Position numbers and translations under genes: made by a program. From Hwanghaeella grinnelliae (GTDB lineage: Bacteria > Pseudomonadota > Alphaproteobacteria > UBA8366 > Aestuariispiraceae): 64,000 nucleotides of DNA. The notes beneath the pieces are model-generated. The model had not been told where the DNA came from. It worked only from the letters and a program-made list of their open reading frames with translations, and did not search any database. The stretch spans positions 620,001 to 684,000 of the forward strand of contig NZ_SADE01000001.1 of NCBI RefSeq assembly GCF_004005845.1, given 5' to 3'. Positions 52,452-61,870 of this stretch are shown piece after piece. Positions within the stretch are counted from its first letter, which is position 1. Each line of letters begins with the position of its first letter.

Positions 52452-52997
52452 ATGACGGATACGCAACCGAACGAGTCTGGTATGCGTGTTTGGAAGTCTG
52501 TCGGAGAATGGACCTACACGCATTGCGACCCTGACATGAATCCAAAAGGCCTGGAAAATTTCTCCGGGCTTATTTCGTTGTGGCAGGAAAAACGCCAAGG
52601 CCGACGGGTTCCGGCATGGCGGGACTTCGACTTCTACGACTTCAAGGGGTGGCATGGTTACATCTCGGTCTACGATGTCAGCTATGATCCATTCGACTGG
52701 GTGCTGCGTCTGTCTGGAACGAAGGTCGACGAACTGTTTGAAAGGCATCTGACGGGCATGACACGACAAGAACGGAATGAGGTAGCAATCGATTACGATA
52801 GCGTGGCCGAGTTCTGCGAAATTTCGTGCACGGAGCTGATGCTTGCCCATACGAGGGGGCCATTGAACGTCAAGGACAAGGAATTCAAATGGGTTGAATT
52901 GCTTGAACTGCCATGTTCGGACGGCGGTCCCAGGGCGACCCATACGATCGAGGCTGTGGTGCGACTGGCCAGGGACGAGCAAACGCATTGGCTGTAG
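52452..52997 (+). CDS. PAS_5-like domain protein
   Basis: A 181-residue soluble protein with a single PAS-related domain. It has the pattern LWQEKRQGRRVPAWRDFDFY and YISVYDVSYDPFDWVLRLSG, then HLTGM. This is the layout of the alphaproteobacterial PAS_5 family, proteins with no output domain and largely unknown roles. It resembles the two proteins at 58704 and 59375 in layout but is clearly more divergent. It stands alone between the aldolase and decarboxylase genes. AAAGGAGACG lies well upstream of the start. Confidence 0.7.
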   Translation: MTDTQPNESGMRVWKSVGEWTYTHCDPDMNPKGLENFSGLISLWQEKRQGRRVPAWRDFDFYDFKGWHGYISVYDVSYDPFDWVLRLSGTKVDELFERHLTGMTRQERNEVAIDYDSVAEFCEISCTELMLAHTRGPLNVKDKEFKWVELLELPCSDGGPRATHTIEAVVRLARDEQTHWL

Positions 52998-53303
52998 GGC
53001 AATGAAACCTCGTTCATCTGCGTTTGGACCGTCGAATGATAATACATGAATGAATATAGCGCGGCTGTATGGTGCCTGGTCGGAGGCGTCGTTCGGAAAA
53101 TGATCGATTTCTTCTTTTCTCGTATTATAACCAGCGGCAAATAGGCATTGTTCGGCTGAAATGGTGCGCAGCCAAGGTGCAAGTGATCCGAACCGCAGGC
53201 CGGAACAAAAAGCTTTTCAGAATGGGCGCGGATACGACGGCAACGGCCAAACCGCCGCAGTTGGTGCCTCTCCCATCACTCTTCCTTCCGTTAGGACAGA
53301 TCC
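52998..53303. other. Intergenic region before decarboxylase gene
   Basis: A 306-bp gap upstream of the decarboxylase gene. I see no convincing gene or repeat; it likely holds the decarboxylase promoter. Confidence 0.5.
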
Positions 53304-55595
53304 ATGAAGTTTCGCTTTCCCATCGTCATTATCGATGAAGACTTCCGCTCCGAAAATTCTTCGGGATTGGGCATTCGCGCCGTCGCACAGGCCATCGAGA
53401 ATGAAGATTTCGAAGTGCTCGGGGTAACAAGTTACGGCGATCTATCGCAATTCGCCCAACAGCAGTCCCGGGCGAGCGCCTTCGTTCTGTCCATTGATGA
53501 CGAAGAATTCACCCCCGGCCCGGACCTCGACCCGGCGGTGCTCAACCTGCGCAATTTCATTGAGGAAGTGCGATGGAAGAATGCCGATGTGCCCATCTAT
53601 ATTTATGGTGAGACCAAGACCAGCCGTCATATTCCCAATGACATCCTGCGCGAATTGCACGGCTTCATTCATATGTTCGAAGACACCCCCGAATTCGTGG
53701 CGCGCCATCTTGTCCGCGAGGCCAAAAGCTATCTTGAGGGCATCCAGCCGCCGTTCTTCAAGGCGCTGCTGGACTATGCCGAGGACGGTTCCTATTCCTG
53801 GCATTGCCCTGGACACTCGGGCGGTGTGGCGTTTTTGAAAAGTCCGATTGGCCAGATGTATCACCAGTTCTACGGTGAGAACATGCTGCGGGCCGATGTC
53901 TGCAACGCGGTGGAGGAACTGGGTCAACTGCTGGACCATAACGGGGCCATCGGCGCATCGGAACGCAATGCCGCGCGCATCTTCAATGCCGACCATTGCT
54001 ATTTCGTGACCAATGGCACGTCGACCTCGAACAAGATGGTCTGGCATCATACGGTGGCGCCCGGCGATGTGGTCGTCGTGGACCGCAATTGCCACAAATC
54101 GATCCTGCATTCGATCATCATGACCGGCGCGATTCCGGTCTTCCTGAAACCGACGCGGAACCACCACGGCATCATCGGCCCGATCCCGCAGTCCGAGTTC
54201 GATGTCGACGCGATCAAGGCCAAGATCCGGGCCAATCCGCTGCTTGACGGTGTGGACGCGGACGCGGTCAAACCGCGGATCATGACGCTGACGCAATCCA
54301 CCTACGACGGTGTTCTTTACAATACGGAAACCATCAAAGGCATGCTCGACGGCTATGTCGACAATCTGCATTTCGACGAAGCCTGGCTGCCGCATGCCGC
54401 CTTCCATCCGTTCTACGGCACCTACCATTCGATGGGTCGCAAGCGGGAACGGACCAAGCATTCGGTCACATATGCCACGCAATCCGTTCACAAGCTGTTG
54501 GCAGGGATCAGTCAGGCGAGCCACGTGCTGGTCCAGGACTCGCAAGGGACCAAGTTGGATCGACATCTCTTCAACGAAGCCTATCTGATGCATACCAGCA
54601 CCAGCCCGCAATACAGCATCATCGCCAGTTGCGATGTCGCCGCCGCCATGATGGAGCCGCCGGGCGGCACCGCGCTGGTGGAAGAGAGCATTGCCGAGGC
54701 GCTCAATTTCCGCCGCGCGATGCGCAAGGTCGATGAGGAGTTCGGCGCGGACGACTGGTGGTTCCAGGTCTGGGGGCCTGATGACCTCGGCGAAGAAGGC
54801 ATCGGTCGTACCGCCGATTGGGTGCTGAAGAAAACAGACGCCGATGGCGTTCAGGCGTCTGACGGCGAAGATGCGTGGCATGGTTTCGGCGATATGGCGC
54901 CGGGCTTCAACATGCTGGACCCGATCAAGGCGACGATCGTCACGCCTGGCCTGAACCTCGATGGGCGGTTCGACGATTGGGGCATTCCCGCCTCCATCGT
55001 CACCAAGTATTTGGCCGAGCATGGCGTCGTGGTGGAGAAAACAGGGCTTTATAGTTTTTTCATCATGTTCACGATCGGCATCACCAAGGGCCGATGGAAT
55101 ACCTTGCTGACTGCGCTGCAACAGTTCAAGGACGACTACGCCAAGAACCAGCCGATGTGGCGCAGCATGCCCGAATTCTGCGCCAAGCAGCCGCGTTACG
55201 AAGGGATGGGGTTGCGCGACTTATGCCAACATGTCCACGCGCTTTATTCCAAATATGGCGTGGCGGTTTTGTCCACCGATATGTATTTGAGCGACCTGAC
55301 CCCCGCCATGACACCCAGCGAGGCCTTTTCCCAGATCGCGCGGCGGACGACGCAGCGCGTCCCGATCGATGCGCTCGAGGGGCGCATCACAACCAGCCTC
55401 GTCACACCCTATCCGCCAGGAATTCCGCTGTTGATTCCGGGAGAGGTGTTCAATCGAAAAATTGTGGAATACCTGAAATTTAACCGCGAATTCGCCCGCG
55501 AATGTCCAGGGTTCGAAACCGATATCCATGGTCTTGTGCAGGAAGTCGGCGAAGACGGGAAGATGCACTATTTCGCCGACTGCGTGGCGGAATGA
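53304..55595 (+). CDS. Orn/Lys/Arg decarboxylase, PLP-dependent (fold III-like large form)
   Basis: A 763-residue PLP enzyme of the large bacterial ornithine/lysine/arginine decarboxylase family. It has an N-terminal receiver-like wing domain (residues ~1-130), a core with CPGHSGG, NGTSTSNKMVWHHTV and DRNCHKS, and the PLP-binding lysine in TQSVHKLLAGISQASHV. The C-terminal domain has TPYPPGIPLLIPGE. Length is close to AdiA-like enzymes but does not fix the substrate. The product would be putrescine, cadaverine or agmatine. The neighbouring PuuA/PuuB-type genes point to putrescine metabolism. Confidence 0.9.
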   Translation: MKFRFPIVIIDEDFRSENSSGLGIRAVAQAIENEDFEVLGVTSYGDLSQFAQQQSRASAFVLSIDDEEFTPGPDLDPAVLNLRNFIEEVRWKNADVPIYIYGETKTSRHIPNDILRELHGFIHMFEDTPEFVARHLVREAKSYLEGIQPPFFKALLDYAEDGSYSWHCPGHSGGVAFLKSPIGQMYHQFYGENMLRADVCNAVEELGQLLDHNGAIGASERNAARIFNADHCYFVTNGTSTSNKMVWHHTVAPGDVVVVDRNCHKSILHSIIMTGAIPVFLKPTRNHHGIIGPIPQSEFDVDAIKAKIRANPLLDGVDADAVKPRIMTLTQSTYDGVLYNTETIKGMLDGYVDNLHFDEAWLPHAAFHPFYGTYHSMGRKRERTKHSVTYATQSVHKLLAGISQASHVLVQDSQGTKLDRHLFNEAYLMHTSTSPQYSIIASCDVAAAMMEPPGGTALVEESIAEALNFRRAMRKVDEEFGADDWWFQVWGPDDLGEEGIGRTADWVLKKTDADGVQASDGEDAWHGFGDMAPGFNMLDPIKATIVTPGLNLDGRFDDWGIPASIVTKYLAEHGVVVEKTGLYSFFIMFTIGITKGRWNTLLTALQQFKDDYAKNQPMWRSMPEFCAKQPRYEGMGLRDLCQHVHALYSKYGVAVLSTDMYLSDLTPAMTPSEAFSQIARRTTQRVPIDALEGRITTSLVTPYPPGIPLLIPGEVFNRKIVEYLKFNREFARECPGFETDIHGLVQEVGEDGKMHYFADCVAE

Positions 55596-55603
55596 CTCGA
55601 CGG

Positions 55604-56917
55604 CTAGATGCCCAGCTTGTCGCGTAGGGCATACCACCAGGAACCCATCACGGAATAGGGGACGCGGAACATCCGTCCGCCCGGGAAAGGGAACCACGGC
55701 ACCTTCTCGAAGACGTCGAACCGTGACCGGTCGCCGTCGATCGCTTCCGATAATATCCGACCGAATGTGTGGGAGCCGGTGACGCCGTGGCCGCTATAGC
55801 CATGCGCGAAATAGGTGTTGGCGCTGATTCTGCCCATCTGTGGGACGCGACTGAAGGACAGCGCGAAGTTTCCACTCCAGGCGTACTCGACCTTGGTGTT
55901 TTTCAGTTGCGGAAACACCTTGCCCATATTGGGCAGTAATTTGGCTTTGATATCGCTGGGGTCGGTGCCGCCATAGACCAACCCACCGCCGAACAGCATC
56001 CGTTTGTCGGCCGATAGGCGGTAGTAATCGAGAATGTAGCGCACATCCTCGATACAGATATCCGTGGGCAACAGGGCATGTGCCAAGTCCGCACCCAGCG
56101 GTTCGGTTGCGATTATTTGCGTGGAAACCGGCATGACCCGGGACGCTAGCGTCGGCACCACATGACCCAAATAAGCATTGCCGCAAAGCACAAGCGTGTT
56201 GCAGGTGATCGACCCGCCGGCGGTGGTGACGATAGGTTTTGCTGCCGCCGCGTCGACATTGACCGCGGCCGTTTGTTCGTAGATCACGCCGCCCAGTCGC
56301 TCGAACGCTGCGGCCTCTCCTAGTGCAAGGTTCAGCGGATGCATGTGACCGCCGGAATGGTCTATGACGCCGCCGATATAGGCATCCGAATTGACATGCG
56401 CGCGCAGCTGCCCCTTATCGAGCAGTTCCTGGTTGGTGATCCCATAGCCCGCCCACAGGTTCAGCCGGTCTTCCAACTCGCGCATATGCGCAGCTGTATA
56501 GGCGGCGAAGATGTTTCCATTCTTCAGGTCGCATTGAATGTCATAGGTCTTGATACGCTCACGAATGATTTCGCCGCCTTCTTGCACCAATCCAGCGACG
56601 AAATTGGCGGTATCCGCGCCATAGCGCTTCTTGATTGTCTGCAGGCTGGCATTCAGGCCATTGACGATCTGGCCGCCATTGCGGCCCGACGCGCCCCAGC
56701 CGACACGGGCCGCTTCAATGATTGTTACTTTGTATCCCTTCTCAACCAGATGAAGGCCTGTCGAAAGACCGCTATACCCTGCGCCGACGATCAGGATATC
56801 CGTCGTGATATCGCCTTCCAATGGGGGGCGATCCGGTGAAGGGTTGGCGCTTGCGGCGTAGTAACTGTCGGTATGGACGGCAACACCGGCAGCGGTGTTC
56901 ACCTGGGTGCTCATCAC
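55604..56917 (-). CDS. puuB: FAD-dependent amine oxidoreductase, PuuB-like
   Basis: A 437-residue DAO-family flavoprotein. It has FAD motif ILIVGAGYSGLSTGLHLVEK near residue 42, GWGASGRNGGQI, and the C-terminal GYSGHGVTGSHTFGRILSEA. It matches gamma-glutamylputrescine oxidoreductases (PuuB/OrdL). It would oxidise the gamma-glutamyl amine made by the upstream ligase, releasing an aldehyde and peroxide. The start overlaps the stop of the glutamine-synthetase-like gene by four bases. It is convergent with the decarboxylase gene. Confidence 0.85.
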   Translation of the reverse strand: MMSTQVNTAAGVAVHTDSYYAASANPSPDRPPLEGDITTDILIVGAGYSGLSTGLHLVEKGYKVTIIEAARVGWGASGRNGGQIVNGLNASLQTIKKRYGADTANFVAGLVQEGGEIIRERIKTYDIQCDLKNGNIFAAYTAAHMRELEDRLNLWAGYGITNQELLDKGQLRAHVNSDAYIGGVIDHSGGHMHPLNLALGEAAAFERLGGVIYEQTAAVNVDAAAAKPIVTTAGGSITCNTLVLCGNAYLGHVVPTLASRVMPVSTQIIATEPLGADLAHALLPTDICIEDVRYILDYYRLSADKRMLFGGGLVYGGTDPSDIKAKLLPNMGKVFPQLKNTKVEYAWSGNFALSFSRVPQMGRISANTYFAHGYSGHGVTGSHTFGRILSEAIDGDRSRFDVFEKVPWFPFPGGRMFRVPYSVMGSWWYALRDKLGI

Positions 56918-58263
56918 ACGACCTCTAGATAGGTGTCGTATTCGAAATCGGTCACTTGGCGCGCGAAGCGTTTCAGTTCCTGCATTTTGCTTTCGACAAG
57001 CATCGTTTGAAGGCGTTTCGAATAGACCCGTTGCACGTAGCCGCCGCGCCGGAAGGCTTCGATGGCGGTCGCCCAGTCGAGCGGCAGGTGATCCAGCTTC
57101 ATATTGTAAGCGTCGCCGCTGATCGGTCGGGTCGGTTCCATTCCATCCTCGATGCCGACCAGGGCCCCACCGAGAATGCTGGCCACGACCAGATAGGGGT
57201 TCGCATCCGCGCCGGCGACGCGGTGCTCGATGCGGCGCGCTTTCGGGTTTCCGCCGGGTATTCGAATGGCGGCGGTGCGGTTTTCATATCCCCAGGCAAT
57301 GCTCGTTGGCGCATGGGCGCCGGGCAAAAGCCGGCGGTATGAGTTTTCATGCGGTGCAAAGGTCAGCGTGTTTTCTTGCATCGTTGCCAACAGACCGGCG
57401 ACCGCATTAAGCATGATGGGTGAGCCTTCTTCGCCTCCATTGTCGAAGAGGTTGCGGCCGCGCTCATCCTCAAGTGAGAAATGGACGTGGAAACCGCTGC
57501 CGGACCGTTCGCCATAGGGTTTGGCCATGAAGGTCGCGGCAAGGCCGTGCTTGCGGGCAATGCCTCTGACCAGCCGTTTGAACAAGACAGCGTCGTCGGC
57601 GGCTTTTAGCGCATCGGCGACATGCACCATGTTTATTTCGAATTGTCCGGCGCCGTTCTCTGAAATGGCGGCATCGGCCGGGATGTCCTGTTCGGCGCAG
57701 GCATCGTAGACATCGTCCAGAAATTCGTCGAAATGCTGTAATTCGTCGAGCGACAATGCGCCGTCGGACCCAAGCCGTTTGTCGGTGATCGGCGAGCAGG
57801 GCGGCTGCGGTTGCGTGCCGCTGGGATCATAAAGATAGAATTCCAGTTCGGTGGCGACCACAGGGGTGAGGCCGCGTTCCTTGTACTTGTCCACGACATT
57901 GGAAAGCGCCCGGCGCGGGTCGCCGGCGAAAGGCGTTCCATTCTCTTCCAGCATCCAAAGCATGGCCAGGGCGGACGGCCGGTTTGTCCAGTTGATCAGC
58001 ACGATCGGCCGGCCGGTGAAATCGCAAATCCCGTCAGAGTCCCCGGTTTCGAAAACCAACTCGCTGCCCTCGACATCCTCACCCCAGATATCGACGCTCA
58101 AGATCGACAGCGGCATGCGCAGGCCGCCACCAAGAATTTTCGCCGCTTGCTCGACCGGCAGGCGCTTGCCGCGCATCGTGCCGTTCAGATCGCAGACACA
58201 GGCGAAAACCGTTTCAATTTCAGGGCGTTCCAGCAGCCAACTGTTTAGATTATCTAGGGACAC
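56914..58263 (-). CDS. puuA: Glutamine synthetase family, PuuA-like gamma-glutamyl-amine ligase
   Basis: A 449-residue glutamine-synthetase fold ligase. The N-terminal beta-grasp part is followed by the catalytic domain with ATELEFYLYD, GAGQFEINMVHVADALKAAD, FMAKPYGERSGSGFHVHFSL and ENRTAAIRIPGG, then RIEHRVAGADANPYL. This is the PuuA-type subgroup that couples glutamate to amines such as putrescine, not a housekeeping GlnA. It is co-transcribed with the PuuB-like gene (ATGA overlap). A cupin gene lies 99 bp upstream on the same strand. Confidence 0.87.
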   Translation of the reverse strand: MSLDNLNSWLLERPEIETVFACVCDLNGTMRGKRLPVEQAAKILGGGLRMPLSILSVDIWGEDVEGSELVFETGDSDGICDFTGRPIVLINWTNRPSALAMLWMLEENGTPFAGDPRRALSNVVDKYKERGLTPVVATELEFYLYDPSGTQPQPPCSPITDKRLGSDGALSLDELQHFDEFLDDVYDACAEQDIPADAAISENGAGQFEINMVHVADALKAADDAVLFKRLVRGIARKHGLAATFMAKPYGERSGSGFHVHFSLEDERGRNLFDNGGEEGSPIMLNAVAGLLATMQENTLTFAPHENSYRRLLPGAHAPTSIAWGYENRTAAIRIPGGNPKARRIEHRVAGADANPYLVVASILGGALVGIEDGMEPTRPISGDAYNMKLDHLPLDWATAIEAFRRGGYVQRVYSKRLQTMLVESKMQELKRFARQVTDFEYDTYLEVV

Positions 58264-58362
58264 TTTTTCACCTCAGAAAGGGCACTTGAAATCCCAAGCG
58301 CATCGACGGACTACGGCTTCAATTCCACCTTATGTCAATCGCAATTGAGGGCAGGGAAGGGG

Positions 58363-58644
58363 CTAGGGCTTGGACCGGCGACCGGCCAGGAAGGTAACGC
58401 CTGACGGGCCGGCGCATTCACTGTGAACGCACCCCGCCGCCAGTTTGAATTCGTCACCTGCGCCATAAATTGTCGTCTCGCCGTCGACCGTGACGTGGAA
58501 TTCCCCGGATGTGACAAGGCCCCAGGCATCGAAGTCATGCGTGTGATCGTCGAGCCCTTCGGAAGGACCGAGTTTCCGGGCGACGGTCACATATCCTTGC
58601 GATGTAACACGGTCTTCAAAGGCAGCGGTATCGATGTTCGTCAT
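58363..58644 (-). CDS. Small cupin-domain protein
   Basis: A 93-residue single-cupin protein. The two cupin motifs are DDHTHDFDAWGLVTSGEF and AGDEFKLAAGCVHSECAG with the metal-binding His/Glu pattern only partly kept. ATG 58644 has AAGGGAGA upstream; an open frame extends further but overlaps the PAS-like gene. In other bacteria a cupin is fused to the HTH of the putrescine repressor PuuR. Here it stands alone before puuA-like, so it may be a metabolite-binding accessory. Confidence 0.82.
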   Translation of the reverse strand: MTNIDTAAFEDRVTSQGYVTVARKLGPSEGLDDHTHDFDAWGLVTSGEFHVTVDGETTIYGAGDEFKLAAGCVHSECAGPSGVTFLAGRRSKP

Positions 58645-58703
58645 ATTGATGTCTCCCTTGATGTGGATGTCCAACACATCGGACCGATGGTTTCTATGCT
58701 GCC

Positions 58704-59180
58704 CTAATCTTCGATCACCGTTGGCAGAATTGGATCGATCACTCCGCCGTCGTGCGGTGACAGCATCGCCAGGATATGCGTGATTTTGTCTCTCGACCCC
58801 AGAGGCAGGCAAATCCTGGAATAGACGACCCAATCATTTTTGTGCCGTTCCGGAAGCACGCTGTAGATGGGGCGGGCATGCTCCATCACAGCACCGTAGA
58901 GCCGCATCGCGAATCCGGCGCGCTCATCATCCCAATTGCTGACGCATCTCTTGTGTAAGTCTCTATCCTTGCCCAGCAAAGTCCGAGTCGTGAAAACCAC
59001 ATATCGGAAGTCGCGGCCGCCGCCGATGGGCTCTAGAAGGTGTAGATACCCAATCCAAGGGAACAGTTCTTCCGGGACAAGATCTTTTCGTTCCGGCATG
59101 GTGCGATCGGCCTTGAGTGTTTTCCAGAACTGAAGAAGAGCACGCTCATTCTCCGTGAGTTTTTCCTTCACGACCGCCAT
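58704..59180 (-). CDS. PAS_5-like domain protein, tandem paralog 1
   Basis: A 158-residue soluble protein of the PAS_5-like group. Conserved blocks are RTMPERKDLVPEELFPWIGY, GGRDFRYVVFTTRTLLGKDR and DWVVYSRICLPLGS. It aligns without gaps to the protein at 59375 (about 62 percent identical by eye), so the pair arose by duplication. I chose ATG 59180 because it matches the paralog's start exactly. The element ACTCCGGC lies 32 bases upstream of it. It lies 59 bp before the cupin gene. Confidence 0.78.
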   Translation of the reverse strand: MAVVKEKLTENERALLQFWKTLKADRTMPERKDLVPEELFPWIGYLHLLEPIGGGRDFRYVVFTTRTLLGKDRDLHKRCVSNWDDERAGFAMRLYGAVMEHARPIYSVLPERHKNDWVVYSRICLPLGSRDKITHILAMLSPHDGGVIDPILPTVIED

Positions 59181-59212
59181 CACATGTTCCACCAAATCTT
59201 AAAATATTATCA

Positions 59213-59220
59213 GCCGGAGT
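59213..59220 (-). promoter_or_regulatory. ACTCCGGC element upstream of PAS paralog 1
   Basis: The octamer ACTCCGGC (minus strand) ends 32 bases before the start of the first PAS paralog. The same octamer is found in two copies before the second paralog at nearly the same distance. It may be a shared promoter or regulator site. Confidence 0.4.
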
Positions 59221-59374
59221 CTGAAGGTATATTCGAAAAACCTTAACATAAGATGCCCCTCACTGACAGCCGTCAGGTTTTGTGATTTTGCATTAATCGG
59301 TTCCGGCCGCGTCTTGTCGCCTGACCGAAATAGATCTCGTTTTCGAGCGCCTTAGTGGGTGAAACCCGTGCGTC

Positions 59375-59851
59375 TCAGGGGTCGACTACTGTGGGGTGAA
59401 TCGGATCTCTATAGTCGCCTTTCACGGGCGTCAGCATCGATATGATATGTGTAACTGTGTCCTCCGTACCCAGGGGCAGGCAAAGTCTGGAATGGACAAC
59501 CCAGTCATCTTCGTGCCGCTCAGGCGTGGAGTTGTAGACGGGGCGCGCATGATCGACGACGGCCCGGTAGAGGCGCATTGCATGGACGACACGTTCGTCG
59601 CCCCAATCGCTGACGAATTTTCCGGTCATATCTCTGTCTCTGCCGACCAGTGTCCGCGTCGTAAAGATCACGTATCGGAAATCGCGACCGCCGTCGATCG
59701 GCGCCAGCAGGTGAAGATATCCCAACCAAGGGAATAGATCCTCTGGTGTGATGTCGGATCGTTCCGGCATGGTTCGACCGGCGCGGCGCTTGTCCCAGAG
59801 TTGGAGGAGGGTAAGTTCACTTTCCGTGAGCCATTCCTTTGCGCTAGGCAT
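59375..59851 (-). CDS. PAS_5-like domain protein, tandem paralog 2
   Basis: A 158-residue PAS_5-like protein, the gap-free paralog of the protein at 58704. It shares RTMPER, LFPWLGYLHLL, GGRDFRYVIFTTRTL and DDWVVHSRLCLPLG. The ATG at 59851 follows TTCAGG; the TTG twelve bases upstream is less likely. No output domain is present, so it may bind a ligand and act by contact with another protein. Confidence 0.78.
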   Translation of the reverse strand: MPSAKEWLTESELTLLQLWDKRRAGRTMPERSDITPEDLFPWLGYLHLLAPIDGGRDFRYVIFTTRTLVGRDRDMTGKFVSDWGDERVVHAMRLYRAVVDHARPVYNSTPERHEDDWVVHSRLCLPLGTEDTVTHIISMLTPVKGDYRDPIHPTVVDP

Positions 59852-60283
59852 CCTGAATCCCAAAAAAATCTCACCACATTGGCCGGAGTGTATGAGCCGG
59901 AGTGTTAACGTCTCATTATATTAGACTATCACGGCTTTTTGCGGTTCGGCTATTCCATCTGAGCAGAGCGTGAACGCGTGTTTGCAATGCGTGAAATACG
60001 GCTTTTCGAACAAAGGTATCCCAAGGGGCAACAATTCAGTGAAGCCAGCGGCAACAGCCCTGAGCTTTGATTTGAACGGCACAGGGTTCCAGCACTGCCT
60101 GTGGCAGGACGGGTTTGACACGCATGGCGCGCGTGATCGCGCAGCTCGTGCCCTTGGCTTAATCGACCTTCAATTCAGAGACCTGAGCCAGTGATGCGTA
60201 CTGGGAAAGCCTATCAAGGCCCGATCACCGTGGCGATTTCTATCCTGTGGTGGCAGGCGGTGTGGGACGAAGATCGTTCGGCG
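59852..60283. other. Intergenic region upstream of PAS paralog 2 and after TRAP operon
   Basis: A 432-bp stretch with no gene that I can support. Small open frames on either strand (for example 59970-60194 plus and 59921-60121 minus) lack a ribosome-binding site and family resemblance. It holds the ACTCCGGC copies at one end and a short CTGCC/GGCAG hairpin near 60095. Confidence 0.45.
59882..59903 (-). promoter_or_regulatory. Two ACTCCGGC elements upstream of PAS paralog 2
   Basis: ACTCCGGC occurs at 59882-59889 and 59896-59903 on the minus strand, repeated with a 14-bp period. The nearer copy ends 30 bases before the start codon, as for paralog 1. Confidence 0.4.
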
Positions 60284-61867
60284 TTAGCGGAATATTTGAG
60301 CGGGAAGCCAGGTCGCGATTGCAGGGAACGCGCCCAGCAACGCCAGTGCAATCAACTGAATTGCGACGAAGGGAACAATACCGCGATAGATTTCCATGGT
60401 CTTCACGGATGCCGGGGCGACGCCGCGCAGATAGAACAGCGCAAAGCCAAACGGCGGCGTTAGGAAGCTCGTTTGCAGGTTCATCGCGATCAAGACCCCA
60501 AGCCAGACCGGGTCGAGTCCCATAGACAGCAATACCGGCGCGACCAACGGGACGACGATGAGTGTGATCTCGACAAATTCGAGGAAAAATCCCAACACGA
60601 ACATGACGAGCATGACAATCAGCACTGCGCCGACAACACCGCCCGGCAGGTCCGCCAAGACCGCGTGGACCATATCGTCGCCGTGCAGGCCCACGAAGAC
60701 CAGCGAGAACAGCTGCGCGCCGATGACGATGGCGAAGACAACAGACGAGATCTCCATCGTACTGCGGACGACCGAACCGAGCACGCCAACGGCATTGGCG
60801 CGCCGCAGCCCGACCACGATGCCCCAAATCAGGACCAACGTCAGGAGGCACGCAAGGCCGATGGCAATGAGATTCTGAGCCTCAATGTCATCGCGCGCGA
60901 CCCGCAGGTCGAATTTCTGCGTCAGCAGGAGAAGAAAAAAGAGGCTTACGGTCGCTGCGTAAATCGGCCATGGGCTCTGCTTGGAAAGCCGCAGTCCGGC
61001 GAGCATGGTGGCGCCGATGGCGCCCACTGCTGCGCTTTCGGTGGGGGTCGCGACCCCGGCCAGGATAGATCCAAGCACGGCCACGATCAGCAGAACAGGC
61101 GGCACCAACGCACTTAGAAGCGTTTGCCAGACGGGCGGTGCCCCATCAGCCTTCAATTCCTCCATCGGCACCGGCGGGGACGCCTTAGGATATAGGATCG
61201 CGATCGCGACTTGATAGGTGATGTAAAGCCCAACCAGCATGAGACCCGGCAGCAGGGCGCCCGCGAAAAGCTCGCCCACCGAGACCGTATCGGGGGCGAA
61301 GATACCTCGGTCCAACTGCGATTTGGCATAGGCCGAGGCCATGACATCGCCGAGCAGTACGAGGACAATCGACGGCGGAATGATCTGACCGAGCGTGCCG
61401 GCCGCACAGATCGCACCGGTTGCGAGCTTGGGGTCGTAGCCCCGACGCAACATTGTCGGCAGAGACAGAAGTCCCATCGTGACCACGGTGGCGCCGACGA
61501 TACCGGTAGACGCGGCCAGTAGCGCACCAACCACAGTTACCGAGATGCCGAGCCCGCCCCGAAGCGAGCCAAACAAGCGGCCCATGCTCTCCAACAGAGA
61601 CTCCGCCACCTTCGAGCGCTCCAACATCACGCCCATAAAGACGAAGAGCGGCACAGCGAGCAGGATCTCGTTGGTCATCGTGCCGTAGATGCGCTGGGGG
61701 ATCCCGGTGAGATAAGAGATATCGAACGCGCCCAGCAATGTCGCCAGCAGAGCGAAACCCAAGCCGGTGCCGCCGATCGCGAAGGCAACCGGATAGCCGC
61801 AAAGCAACACCCCTACGAGCGTCACAAACATCAACAGTGCGAGAATTTCCGTCGTCAAGGTTACCAC
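60284..61867 (-). CDS. TRAP transporter large permease (DctM type)
   Basis: A 527-residue inner-membrane protein, the large permease of a TRAP importer. It has the DctM family features PVAFAIGGTGLGFALLA, VPLFVFMGVMLERS, GATVVTMGLLSLPTMLRRGYD and GTLGQIIPPSIVLVLLGD. It is longer than a usual DctM (~430), with an additional hydrophobic insert around residues 290-370. It starts at a GTG with GGAGG upstream, 3 bp after the small permease gene. The substrate is probably an organic acid, as judged from the binding protein. Confidence 0.93.
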   Translation of the reverse strand: MVTLTTEILALLMFVTLVGVLLCGYPVAFAIGGTGLGFALLATLLGAFDISYLTGIPQRIYGTMTNEILLAVPLFVFMGVMLERSKVAESLLESMGRLFGSLRGGLGISVTVVGALLAASTGIVGATVVTMGLLSLPTMLRRGYDPKLATGAICAAGTLGQIIPPSIVLVLLGDVMASAYAKSQLDRGIFAPDTVSVGELFAGALLPGLMLVGLYITYQVAIAILYPKASPPVPMEELKADGAPPVWQTLLSALVPPVLLIVAVLGSILAGVATPTESAAVGAIGATMLAGLRLSKQSPWPIYAATVSLFFLLLLTQKFDLRVARDDIEAQNLIAIGLACLLTLVLIWGIVVGLRRANAVGVLGSVVRSTMEISSVVFAIVIGAQLFSLVFVGLHGDDMVHAVLADLPGGVVGAVLIVMLVMFVLGFFLEFVEITLIVVPLVAPVLLSMGLDPVWLGVLIAMNLQTSFLTPPFGFALFYLRGVAPASVKTMEIYRGIVPFVAIQLIALALLGAFPAIATWLPAQIFR

Positions 61868-61870
61868 CGC

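Noticed and set aside
53442-55121. Long open frame (559 codons) on the minus strand
   Set aside because: It is antisense to the well-supported decarboxylase gene and its translation resembles no family.
59921-60194. Two overlapping small open frames in the 59.9-60.2 kb gap
   Set aside because: Neither has a ribosome-binding site, family resemblance or supporting context.
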